31,885 bases of DNA from an uncultured Bacilli bacterium (lineage in GTDB: Bacteria > Bacillota_I > Bacilli_A > RF39 > UBA660): contig CANQYF010000003.1 of NCBI GenBank assembly GCA_947628075.1, positions 1-31,885 of the forward strand, read 5' to 3'. Shown piece by piece: positions 25,615-31,885 of the stretch. Under the pieces are notes generated by a model. The model saw nothing but the letters and a program-made list of their open reading frames with translations. It did no database searches and was not told the DNA's origin. The position numbers and the translations under genes were made by a program. How positions within the stretch are numbered: position 1 is the first letter of the stretch; every line of letters starts with the position of its first letter.

Positions 25615-26658
25615 ATGGATAATATATTTATAGTAATACCAACATTAGATCCCGATGAAGATATAATGTTAAAATTTATTGAAGAATTAAAGGGTGAATT
25701 TAAAAATATATTAGTAATTAATGATGGTAGTAAAGGTATACATGATAAATTTTTTAATAAATTAAAAAAAGACGGTATTAAAGTTTTAACCCATCATAAG
25801 AATTTAGGGAAAGGTAGAGCTTTAAAAAATTCATTTAACTATTTATTAAATGAATATCCAAATATAGAGGGCTGTGTGACATGTGATTGTGATGGTCAAC
25901 ATAGCGTTAAAGATATAAAAAAATGCGCTAAAGCTTTATTAAAAGAACCAGATAATTTAATTTTAGGAGTTAGAAATTTTGAATTAGATTATGTTCCTCC
26001 CAAAAGTAAATTTGGTAATAAAATAACAAGAAATATTTTTAAAATGTTCATTGGTTTAGATATAAGTGATACGCAAACAGGTTTAAGAGCTTTATCTAAA
26101 AAATTGATGTATACATTTATGGATTTATCAGGGGAACGATATGAATATGAAACTAATATGTTAATTGAATGTAAAAATGAAAATATTAACATTAGTGAAG
26201 TAGAAATAGAAACAATTTATTTAAATAGTAATGCTAATAGTCATTTTAATCCTTTAAAGGATTCGATATTAATTTATAAATTATTTTTAAAATACTTTGT
26301 ATCTAGTTTTTCTTCATTTATCTTAGATATTATATTATTTATTGCTATCTTTGGTATTTTAAATATTAATTCAAAGATTTTAGCGGCGACTATTTTAGCT
26401 AGAGTAGTATCATCAATTTATAATTATATAATTAATTCTAATTTAGTTTTTAAGAATTTGAGTGTATCTTCTTTAGTAAAATATTATTTATTAGCAATTA
26501 TTAATATGTTTATTTCTGGTTGTTTTGTAACTTACTTATATAATTTACTAGGCATACCAGTATTAATTATTAAAATTATTGTTGATTCAATTCTATGGCT
26601 TATAAATATAATAATACAAAGGGAATTTGTTTTTAAGGATGGTAAATATGAAAAATAG
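25615..26658 (+). CDS. GT2 glycosyltransferase fused to a GtrA-like membrane domain
   Basis: The N-terminal half (1-220) is a DPM1-type family 2 glycosyltransferase that would load a sugar from a nucleotide onto a polyprenyl phosphate. It shows VIPTLDPDED, NDGS (Asp37), the DxD motif DCDGQ (Asp91-Asp93), and SDTQTGLRALS. The C-terminal part (about 225-342) has four membrane segments and the pattern of GtrA proteins (YFVSSFSSFILDIILF, NYIINSNLVFK, INIIIQREFVFKDG), which are thought to move lipid-linked sugars across the membrane. Fusing synthase and presumed flippase suggests direct hand-off. It overlaps the next gene by 11 bases. Which sugar it uses cannot be told. Confidence 0.9.
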   Translation: MDNIFIVIPTLDPDEDIMLKFIEELKGEFKNILVINDGSKGIHDKFFNKLKKDGIKVLTHHKNLGKGRALKNSFNYLLNEYPNIEGCVTCDCDGQHSVKDIKKCAKALLKEPDNLILGVRNFELDYVPPKSKFGNKITRNIFKMFIGLDISDTQTGLRALSKKLMYTFMDLSGERYEYETNMLIECKNENINISEVEIETIYLNSNANSHFNPLKDSILIYKLFLKYFVSSFSSFILDIILFIAIFGILNINSKILAATILARVVSSIYNYIINSNLVFKNLSVSSLVKYYLLAIINMFISGCFVTYLYNLLGIPVLIIKIIVDSILWLINIIIQREFVFKDGKYEK

Positions 26659-27274
26659 AAAAGTAATGATTATTTTATTTAGTATTTTATTTATTTTATT
26701 AGCTATTTTAGTAAAATTAGATTTATTAAGTACAATTGATACTTTTGTTTATGAATTATTTAATATTACTGATGTCAATACAAAAGTATTTAAAATTTTT
26801 ACGTTTTTTGGTAGTACCTTATTTATTATTTTATTATGTGTCTTCTTTTTCATTTTGTTTATAATTTTAAAGAAGAAAAATTATAGTTATATTATTGCTA
26901 GTACTTTAGTTATATCGACAATTCTTAATAATGTAATTAAAATAATAATTAGAAGAGAAAGGCCATTAGTGTTAAGATTAGTTGAGGAAAGTAGTTTCTC
27001 ATTTCCTAGTGGTCATATGATGGCATCAGTTTCATTATATGGAATACTTTTATATTTAGTATTAAAAAGTAATATTAAAAAAAGTTTAAAAATATTTCTA
27101 AGTATTTTCTTAGGAGTTTTACCTGTTTTAGTAGGAATGAGTCGTATTTATTTAGGGGCTCACTTCTTTAGCGATATCATAGGAGCGTTACTTGTATCAT
27201 TAATACTTTTATTAATAGTTATAGATTATATTGAAAAGAAGAACTTATTAGTGGTAAAATATAAAAAGAATTGA
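26648..27274 (+). CDS. PAP2 family membrane phosphatase
   Basis: The 208-residue polytopic protein has about six membrane segments. The three PAP2 motifs are complete: K-x6-RP (Lys98 to Arg105-Pro106), PSGH (120-123, catalytic His123) and SR-x5-H-x3-D (Ser165, Arg166, His172, Asp176). The family removes phosphates from lipids such as undecaprenyl diphosphate or phosphatidylglycerophosphate. In this operon recycling of the polyprenyl carrier used by the neighbouring glycosyltransferase is the simplest role. The frame is open from a TTG at 26627, but AAGGATGG precedes the ATG at 26648. It overlaps the glycosyltransferase end by 11 bases. Confidence 0.9.
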   Translation: MKNRKVMIILFSILFILLAILVKLDLLSTIDTFVYELFNITDVNTKVFKIFTFFGSTLFIILLCVFFFILFIILKKKNYSYIIASTLVISTILNNVIKIIIRRERPLVLRLVEESSFSFPSGHMMASVSLYGILLYLVLKSNIKKSLKIFLSIFLGVLPVLVGMSRIYLGAHFFSDIIGALLVSLILLLIVIDYIEKKNLLVVKYKKN

Positions 27275-27282
27275 GTGAAAGA

Positions 27283-28149
27283 ATGAAAAAATTAAAAATT
27301 ATTAGTTTATTATTATGTGTTTTTTTCTTAACTAGTTGTGGAAGCGCTAAAATAAACTTAGATGATGCGAAGATATATACTACTATTTATCCTCTTACTT
27401 ATATAACTGATTATTTATATGGAACAGATAGTACAATAACTAGTATTTATCCGAATGGTGTTGATATAAATACTTATAAATTAACTGATAAGCAAATAGC
27501 AGAATATTCTAATGGTGATTTATTTGTTTATATAGGGCTTGGTAGTGAAAAAGAAATAGCTAAATCATTTATTAATAATAATAAAAATTTATTAATTATT
27601 GATGCTACTTATGGTTTAAATCATAATAATGATATTCGAGAATTATGGCTTGCTCCCAATAACTTCCTAATGTTAGCTAAGAATATTAAAACATCATTAA
27701 ATGAATATTTAAATAACACTTTAAAAGTTGAAAGTGTGGAAGAAAAATATGATGAATTATATCTTAAAGTGTCATGGATAGATGCCGAATTAAGAAATGT
27801 GGGTCGAGAAGCTAAAGAACTAAATAATAATACTTTAGTAGTAGCCTCAAATGTATTTAAATACTTAGATAGTTATGGTTTTGATATAATTTCCTTAGAA
27901 GATATTGAATCATCAGGTAGTGAAAACGCTATTTTAGATATTAAGAATAAATTCAAAAACTCTAAATATACTACTATTTTAAAAATAGCTGGTGAAGAAG
28001 ATAGCGAGCTAGTAAAAAGCTTAATAAATGAATGTAAAGCAAAGACTATTGAAGTTAATGATATAATTACAAATGAAGATAGCGCTCAAGATTACGTATC
28101 TATGCAATATCAAAATATAGCTTTATTAAGAGATTTACTAATTAAATAG
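27283..28149 (+). CDS. ZnuA/AdcA-like lipoprotein without the metal-binding histidines
   Basis: A signal peptide with lipobox LTSC (Cys at about 19) leads to a cluster-A-I type substrate-binding domain as in zinc and manganese ABC transporters. It has YTTIYPLTYITDYLYG, DGDLFVYIGLG-like NGDLFVYIGLG, ELWLAPNNFLMLAKNIKTSL, and a C-terminal DYVSMQYQNIALLRDLL. At the three places where family members have metal-ligand histidines, this protein reads VDINTY for the usual EPHDYE, DIRELWL for DPHxWL, and ASNVFKYL for SHxAFxYL. No ABC permease or ATPase gene is in the window. It is last in the glycan operon. It likely kept the fold but changed ligand or became a structural lipoprotein. TTG 27271 is an alternative start. 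Confidence 0.8.
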   Translation: MKKLKIISLLLCVFFLTSCGSAKINLDDAKIYTTIYPLTYITDYLYGTDSTITSIYPNGVDINTYKLTDKQIAEYSNGDLFVYIGLGSEKEIAKSFINNNKNLLIIDATYGLNHNNDIRELWLAPNNFLMLAKNIKTSLNEYLNNTLKVESVEEKYDELYLKVSWIDAELRNVGREAKELNNNTLVVASNVFKYLDSYGFDIISLEDIESSGSENAILDIKNKFKNSKYTTILKIAGEEDSELVKSLINECKAKTIEVNDIITNEDSAQDYVSMQYQNIALLRDLLIK

Positions 28150-28153
28150 AAAG

Positions 28154-28176
28154 TCGATAGTAATATCGATTTTTTT
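28154..28176 (+). terminator. Terminator of the envelope glycan operon
   Basis: TCGATA (28154-28159) pairs with TATCGA (28164-28169) around GTAA, followed by seven T. Confidence 0.85.
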
Positions 28177-28207
28177 AAGCCAATTTTTGGAAAGATAAAA
28201 CAAATGT

Positions 28208-28236
28208 TTGATTTTTCTTTTTTGTTAAGTTATAAT
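28208..28236 (+). promoter_or_regulatory. Promoter of the radical SAM operon
   Basis: TTGATT (28208-28213), 17 bases, TATAAT (28231-28236). It lies within a longer open frame that begins at 28204, which supports the ATG at 28255 as the true start; GGTGA at 28243-28247 is the ribosome binding site. Confidence 0.75.
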
Positions 28237-28254
28237 ATTTATGGTGAAGTAAAT

Positions 28255-29457
28255 ATGGATATAAAAGAGAAATTAGAAATATTGACCGACGGGGCTAAAT
28301 ACGATGCATCCTGTTCATCATCAGGGAGTAATCGAAGTGGTAAATTTGGTAGCACTAATAGATCGGGAATTTGTCATTCATTTACGAAAGATGGTAGATG
28401 TATATCATTATTAAAAATTTTACTAACTAATTGTTGTATTTTTGATTGTAAATATTGTATTAATCGTAAGAGCAATAATATTAAAAGAGCTATTTTTTCA
28501 CCAGAGGAAATTTGTTATATTACTATAAATTTTTATAAAAGAAATTATATCGAAGGTTTATTTTTAAGTTCGGGCATTATAAAATCACCAGATTATACAA
28601 TGAATTTTTTAATACAAACAATTGAACTTTTAAGAAAAAAATATCATTTTAGTGGCTATATACACGCTAAGGCTATTCCAGGAGCAAGTCCATCATTAAT
28701 TAAAAGACTGGGGAGCCTTGTTGATAGAATGAGTGCTAATATTGAACTACCTACACAAGAATCTTTAAAATTACTTGCCCCGAATAAAAATAATGAAAAT
28801 ATTCATAAAATAATGAATTATGTCAAAAATAATAGAGGTAAAAATTTTGTGCCAGCTGGGCAAAGTACGCAAATGATTATTGGAGCCACTAAAGAAACAG
28901 ATTATGATATTATGAAAAAAAGTTCCAGTATGTATGAAAACTATAATTTGAAAAGAGTATTTTATTCGGCTTATATATCTGTCAATAAAGATAATTTATT
29001 GCCAACATTAAAAATACCACCATTAAAAAGAGAACATCGGCTTTATGAAGCAGATTGGTTATTAAGGTATTATAATTTTAGAGTAGAAGATTTACTTGAT
29101 TCTGAAAATCCCAATTTTAATATTTTAGTTGATCCTAAAGCATCTTGGGCTTTAAAACATTTAGATAATTTTCCAAAAGAAGTTAATGTATGTAGTTATG
29201 AAGAATTGTTAAGAATACCTGGTATAGGTGTTACCTCAGCTAAAAGAATTATAAAATATCGACGTCATTTTAAATTAACATTTAAAGATTTAAAAAACAT
29301 GGGTGTGGTTTTAAAAAGAGCTCAATATTTTATCACTTGTGATAATAAATTTTATATAAATTCAACATATTTAAACAAATCCTTTATTGAGGCTAATTTA
29401 GTTATAGATAATGACATCAAGGCTCTTCCATATGGAGAACAATTACAATTATTCTAA
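28255..29457 (+). CDS. Putative DNA modification/repair radical SAM protein (TIGR03916 type)
   Basis: This 400-residue protein begins MDIKEKLEILTDGAKYDASCSSSGS, characteristic of a radical SAM family that TIGRFAMs links to DNA modification or repair (TIGR03916). The 4Fe-4S cluster motif CxxxCxxC is at Cys61, Cys65 and Cys68 (CIFDCKYC). Conserved extra cysteines Cys20, Cys40 and Cys49 precede it. A helix-hairpin-helix near 316-337 (LLRIPGIGVTSAKRIIKYRR) would bind DNA backbone. The partner gene of the family follows with a one-base TAATG overlap. The reaction is unknown. The start at 28255 is favoured over 28204, which would cover the promoter. Confidence 0.9.
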   Translation: MDIKEKLEILTDGAKYDASCSSSGSNRSGKFGSTNRSGICHSFTKDGRCISLLKILLTNCCIFDCKYCINRKSNNIKRAIFSPEEICYITINFYKRNYIEGLFLSSGIIKSPDYTMNFLIQTIELLRKKYHFSGYIHAKAIPGASPSLIKRLGSLVDRMSANIELPTQESLKLLAPNKNNENIHKIMNYVKNNRGKNFVPAGQSTQMIIGATKETDYDIMKKSSSMYENYNLKRVFYSAYISVNKDNLLPTLKIPPLKREHRLYEADWLLRYYNFRVEDLLDSENPNFNILVDPKASWALKHLDNFPKEVNVCSYEELLRIPGIGVTSAKRIIKYRRHFKLTFKDLKNMGVVLKRAQYFITCDNKFYINSTYLNKSFIEANLVIDNDIKALPYGEQLQLF

Positions 29458-30200
29458 TGCAAGATATTTATATTTATAATAATACTTTTAAAGGATTGTT
29501 ATGTTTAATTTATGAATTATTACAAAAGAAAATAAAACCCTATAATATTAAAGGATTAGATTATACTCCTAATTTATTTGATAATCTAATCAAATTAAAT
29601 TTAAAATATGATGGTGATATTATTCAAAAATTTATTGAAGAATTTGGCAATTATAATTTTAAAATTATCTATTATGTTTATTTATCTTTAAATGCTAAAA
29701 AAGAAATTATAATATATTATTATTTAAAAAATTATTATAACTATTATCGAAATTTGCCTTATATGCGCAATTTAAAGTGTGTAGATGAAGCATTAAAGAT
29801 AAGCAAAAAGGTTTCAGCGGAATGCCATAAGTTTAAGGGATTTACCAGATTTAAAAAATTAAAAAATAATGTATATTATGCGGAAATTAATCCAGATAAC
29901 GATATTTTAGAACTTTTATCAATTCATTTTAAAAGAAGATTAAAAAATGAATTTTGGCTAATAAATGATGTTAATAGAAAAATAATAAGTATGTATAATA
30001 AAAAAGATTTTGAGATTATACCAAGTGGTAACTGGCAATTTAAATTAGAAACAAGTGAAGAAGAAAATATATTTTTAGAAATGTGGCAACAATTTTATGA
30101 AACAGTTAGCATTAAAGAAAGAGAAAATTTAGCCTGCCGGAGAAATTTTATGCCTAAAAAATATTGGAAATACATAGAAGAGGTGAAAAAAGAATTATGA
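29457..30200 (+). CDS. DUF4130 'probable DNA metabolism' protein (TIGR03915 type)
   Basis: The 247-residue product is the usual neighbour of the radical SAM protein. Landmarks are the N-terminal YIYNNTFKGLLCLIYELLQKK, a central YRNLPYMRNLKCVDEALKISKKV, then GFTRFKKLKNNVYYAEINPDNDIL, HFKRRLKNEFWLINDV, and the C-terminal RRNFMPKKYWKYIEE. In other bacteria this domain is also found fused to UdgX-type uracil-DNA glycosylases, so a role on damaged or modified DNA is inferred; no activity is known to me. It has no Shine-Dalgarno sequence at the right distance and relies on coupling to the radical SAM gene. Its TGA overlaps the start of the chaperonin-like gene (ATGA). Confidence 0.88.
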   Translation: MQDIYIYNNTFKGLLCLIYELLQKKIKPYNIKGLDYTPNLFDNLIKLNLKYDGDIIQKFIEEFGNYNFKIIYYVYLSLNAKKEIIIYYYLKNYYNYYRNLPYMRNLKCVDEALKISKKVSAECHKFKGFTRFKKLKNNVYYAEINPDNDILELLSIHFKRRLKNEFWLINDVNRKIISMYNKKDFEIIPSGNWQFKLETSEEENIFLEMWQQFYETVSIKERENLACRRNFMPKKYWKYIEEVKKEL

Positions 30201-31735
30201 AAAAAGTAATATGTGGTAAAGAATTACAAACGAAAATGTTAGAAGCAATTAATATATTATCAGAGCCAGTCATGCAAACCTTAGGGCCAAAGGGTAGTAA
30301 TGTGATAATAGATCATTCCAATTTTAGCCCTTTTATTACTAATGATGGGGTGACCATTGCATCCTCTATATCAAGTGATGATGCCGTCATTAATACAATA
30401 ATTGAACTTGCTAAAGAATCTTCTTTAAAGACAAACGAAGAAGTTGGTGATGGTACTACAACGACAATTGTTATTATGCAAAATTTATTTAAAAATGGCT
30501 TAAAATTAATAAATAATGGTGTTAATCCAATAGTATTAAAAAAAGAATTGGATAATTGCGGAATAAAAATTAAAAATGAAATACAAAAATACTCGCGGAA
30601 GCCAAATAAGAAAGATTTAATAAATATTGCTTCAGTTTCAAGTAACGATATAGAAATTGGTAAGTTGATAAGTGATGTATTTACTAAAGTTAAGAAACGG
30701 GAAAGTATAGTAATTAAAGAAGGAGATAATATAGAGACCGAAATTAATTATTTAGATGGATATATATTTGATGCTAATTTAGCCTCTGTATATTTTTTAA
30801 AAAGTCTAAAAGAAATAAAAATTGATAATCCTTATGTTTTAATAATCGATAATATTTTAAATGATATTGAAAATATTTCCCAATATATAAATAAAGTTTT
30901 AACAGAACGTAAACCTTTAATTATAATGGCAGAAGATATAATAGATAATGTAGTTAACGAAATAGTGACTATTAATAAAGAATATGATACCAATATTATC
31001 TTACTTAAAACCCCAGAATATGGCTTAAGAAAAGAACAAATTTTAGAAGATTTAAGTATTATAAGTGATACCAAAATAATAAGAAATTATGAAGATAATA
31101 TTACTTTAGGCACTATAAATAGCGCTATAATACGCGATGATATTTGTATTTTTAAATTTAAGGTAAATAATAAAATTCATGAATATGTCGAAAAGTTAAA
31201 GAGCAATTTAAATGTGTCAATAGATAAAGATTTTATGGAAAAAAGAATTGCTATGTTTAATTATGGGATGGCTGATATATTAGTAGGAGGTAAAACTGAG
31301 ACCGAAAGAAGAGAAGCAAAAATGCGTTTTGATGATGCTTTGTGGGCTATTTCAATTGCTAAAAAAGGAATAATTCCCGGCAGTGGCTTAATATTATCGA
31401 AAATAAGTGCTGAATTAAAGATAGAAAATGCGGGTGATGAATTAATAAAAGGAGCTTTAAAAAAGCCAATGGAACAAATATTAAAAAATGCTGGTGAAGA
31501 TTATGAAGAGATAATGAAGAATATAGAATTAAATGAATATAAATGCATTTATAATGTAAAAAAACAAATTTATGAAGATGTAGATAAAACTACTATAATT
31601 GACCCAACTGATGTTGTAGTTAATGCTATATTAAATGCTATTTCGATTGCGGGAATGTTACTTACAACATCGAGCTTAGTTATTAATGAAAGCCCATCTA
31701 ATTTAAATTGCGAAAAAGAATATAATGAACTATAA
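30197..31735 (+). CDS. Divergent GroEL-like chaperonin
   Basis: A 512-residue group I chaperonin homologue. ATPase residues are kept: TLGPKGSNVIID (about 29-40), Asp50 in ITNDGVTIA, GDGTTT with Asp85, PGSG (about 394-397), Asp380 in FDDALWAI, and DPTDVVVNAILNAISIAGMLLTT. It departs from GroEL in Arg-to-Ser in the first loop, in a loss of the GYNA nucleotide-pocket motif (the region reads YKCIYNVKK), in a diverged apical domain where only the YF of the SPYF stretch is clear, and in a tail ending EYNEL without GGM repeats. The start ATG 30197 has AGAGGTGA upstream and overlaps the DUF4130 stop. No groES is adjacent. It may be the cell's only GroEL or a dedicated paralogue. Confidence 0.88.
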   Translation: MKKVICGKELQTKMLEAINILSEPVMQTLGPKGSNVIIDHSNFSPFITNDGVTIASSISSDDAVINTIIELAKESSLKTNEEVGDGTTTTIVIMQNLFKNGLKLINNGVNPIVLKKELDNCGIKIKNEIQKYSRKPNKKDLINIASVSSNDIEIGKLISDVFTKVKKRESIVIKEGDNIETEINYLDGYIFDANLASVYFLKSLKEIKIDNPYVLIIDNILNDIENISQYINKVLTERKPLIIMAEDIIDNVVNEIVTINKEYDTNIILLKTPEYGLRKEQILEDLSIISDTKIIRNYEDNITLGTINSAIIRDDICIFKFKVNNKIHEYVEKLKSNLNVSIDKDFMEKRIAMFNYGMADILVGGKTETERREAKMRFDDALWAISIAKKGIIPGSGLILSKISAELKIENAGDELIKGALKKPMEQILKNAGEDYEEIMKNIELNEYKCIYNVKKQIYEDVDKTTIIDPTDVVVNAILNAISIAGMLLTTSSLVINESPSNLNCEKEYNEL

Positions 31736-31787
31736 GTATATAAATAATATTTTATAGTATACTAAGATTAAAGTTTAATATTACTAA

Positions 31788-31816
31788 TTGACTTAAAAAG
31801 CAAGGTATGTTAAACT
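31788..31816 (+). promoter_or_regulatory. Promoter of the tRNA gene
   Basis: TTGACT (31788-31793), 17 bases, TAAACT (31811-31816) with extended TG at 31808. It is correctly placed about 20 bases before the tRNA 5' end. No terminator with a T tract is visible between the chaperonin stop and this promoter. Confidence 0.72.
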
Positions 31817-31835
31817 ATAAAAGTATTCTTGGTAT

Positions 31836-31885
31836 GGAGTAGTACTCAAGAGGCTGAAGAGGCGCCCCTGCTAAGGGTGTAGGAC
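31836..31885 (+). tRNA. tRNA-Ser (anticodon GCU), 5' part
   Basis: The acceptor 5' strand GGAGTAG (31836-31842) is followed by TA and a D-arm CTCAAGAGGCTGAAGAG typical of tRNA-Ser. The anticodon stem CGCCC (31863-31867) pairs with GGGTG (31875-31879), enclosing the loop CTGCTAA with anticodon GCT at 31870-31872, which reads AGC/AGU. The variable arm, T-arm and 3' end lie beyond the window. The local rise in GC over the AT-rich flanks is typical for a structural RNA. Confidence 0.95.

Noticed and set aside
31735..31763. AGTATA...TATACT stem as terminator of the radical SAM/chaperonin operon
   Set aside because: It is all A/T except one pair, has a long loop and no T tract after it; not convincing.
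1..31885. CRISPR array, insertion sequence, integrase, toxin-antitoxin or phage genes
   Set aside because: No spaced direct repeats, transposase or integrase motifs, terminal inverted repeats or phage structural genes were seen. Apart from the partial dinD, gene content looks chromosomal.
1..31885. Mycoplasma-type code (TGA as Trp)
   Set aside because: Trp is written TGG throughout and TGA acts as a stop at 27272-27274 and 30198-30200, at sensible family ends.

Overview
This is a very AT-rich window with every gene on the + strand, about 97% coding, no gap over 160 bases, and short or overlapping gene junctions. The rbgA-rnhB-...-topA order, an LTA-synthase-like sulfatase, frr, mutS, nusB-xseA-xseB, priA, a Gram-positive type signal peptidase and N-anchored or lipoprotein envelope proteins point to a low-GC Bacilli-type Firmicute. 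It may be an uncultured gut relative of Erysipelotrichales, RF39 or Mollicutes; that placement is inference from gene content and composition. TGG encodes Trp and TGA is used as a stop (27272, 30198), so this is not the Mycoplasma code.

Layout. 3-3930: the 3' end of a dinD-like gene, overlapping rbgA, rnhB and an LTA-synthase-like membrane sulfatase, closed by a terminator. 4043-6076: topA with its own strong promoter. 6177-8570: a thioredoxin-like membrane protein without its CxxC, a DUF3298-like membrane protein, frr and a small polytopic protein. 8622-13236: mutS, nusB, xseA and xseB. 13395-15109: a membrane-anchored Ig-like/transglutaminase-like protein and a lipoprotein. 15161-17960: priA and an unknown helical protein. 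18068-22801: signal peptidase I followed by a 1350-residue Ig-repeat surface protein containing a recent 294-base duplication. 22897-23289: a PH-like domain protein.

23427-28149 is a five-gene envelope operon: phosphodiester glycosidase, TcaA-like anchored protein, GT2-GtrA fusion, PAP2 phosphatase, and a ZnuA-like lipoprotein whose metal-binding histidines are replaced. 28255-31735 is a translationally coupled trio: a radical SAM protein of the DNA modification/repair type, its usual DUF4130 partner, and a divergent GroEL-like chaperonin. The window ends inside a tRNA-Ser(GCU) gene.

Two functional themes stand out. One is DNA maintenance (dinD, rnhB, topA, mutS, xseAB, priA, radical SAM/DUF4130). 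The other is the cell envelope (LTA synthase, Ig proteins, transglutaminase, signal peptidase, lipid-linked glycan operon). The most unusual items are the radical SAM/DUF4130/chaperonin trio and the histidine-less ZnuA-like lipoprotein at the end of the glycan operon. Terminator hairpins repeatedly take in the stop codon of the gene they end, and several leaders are very short, one apparently leaderless (mutS).
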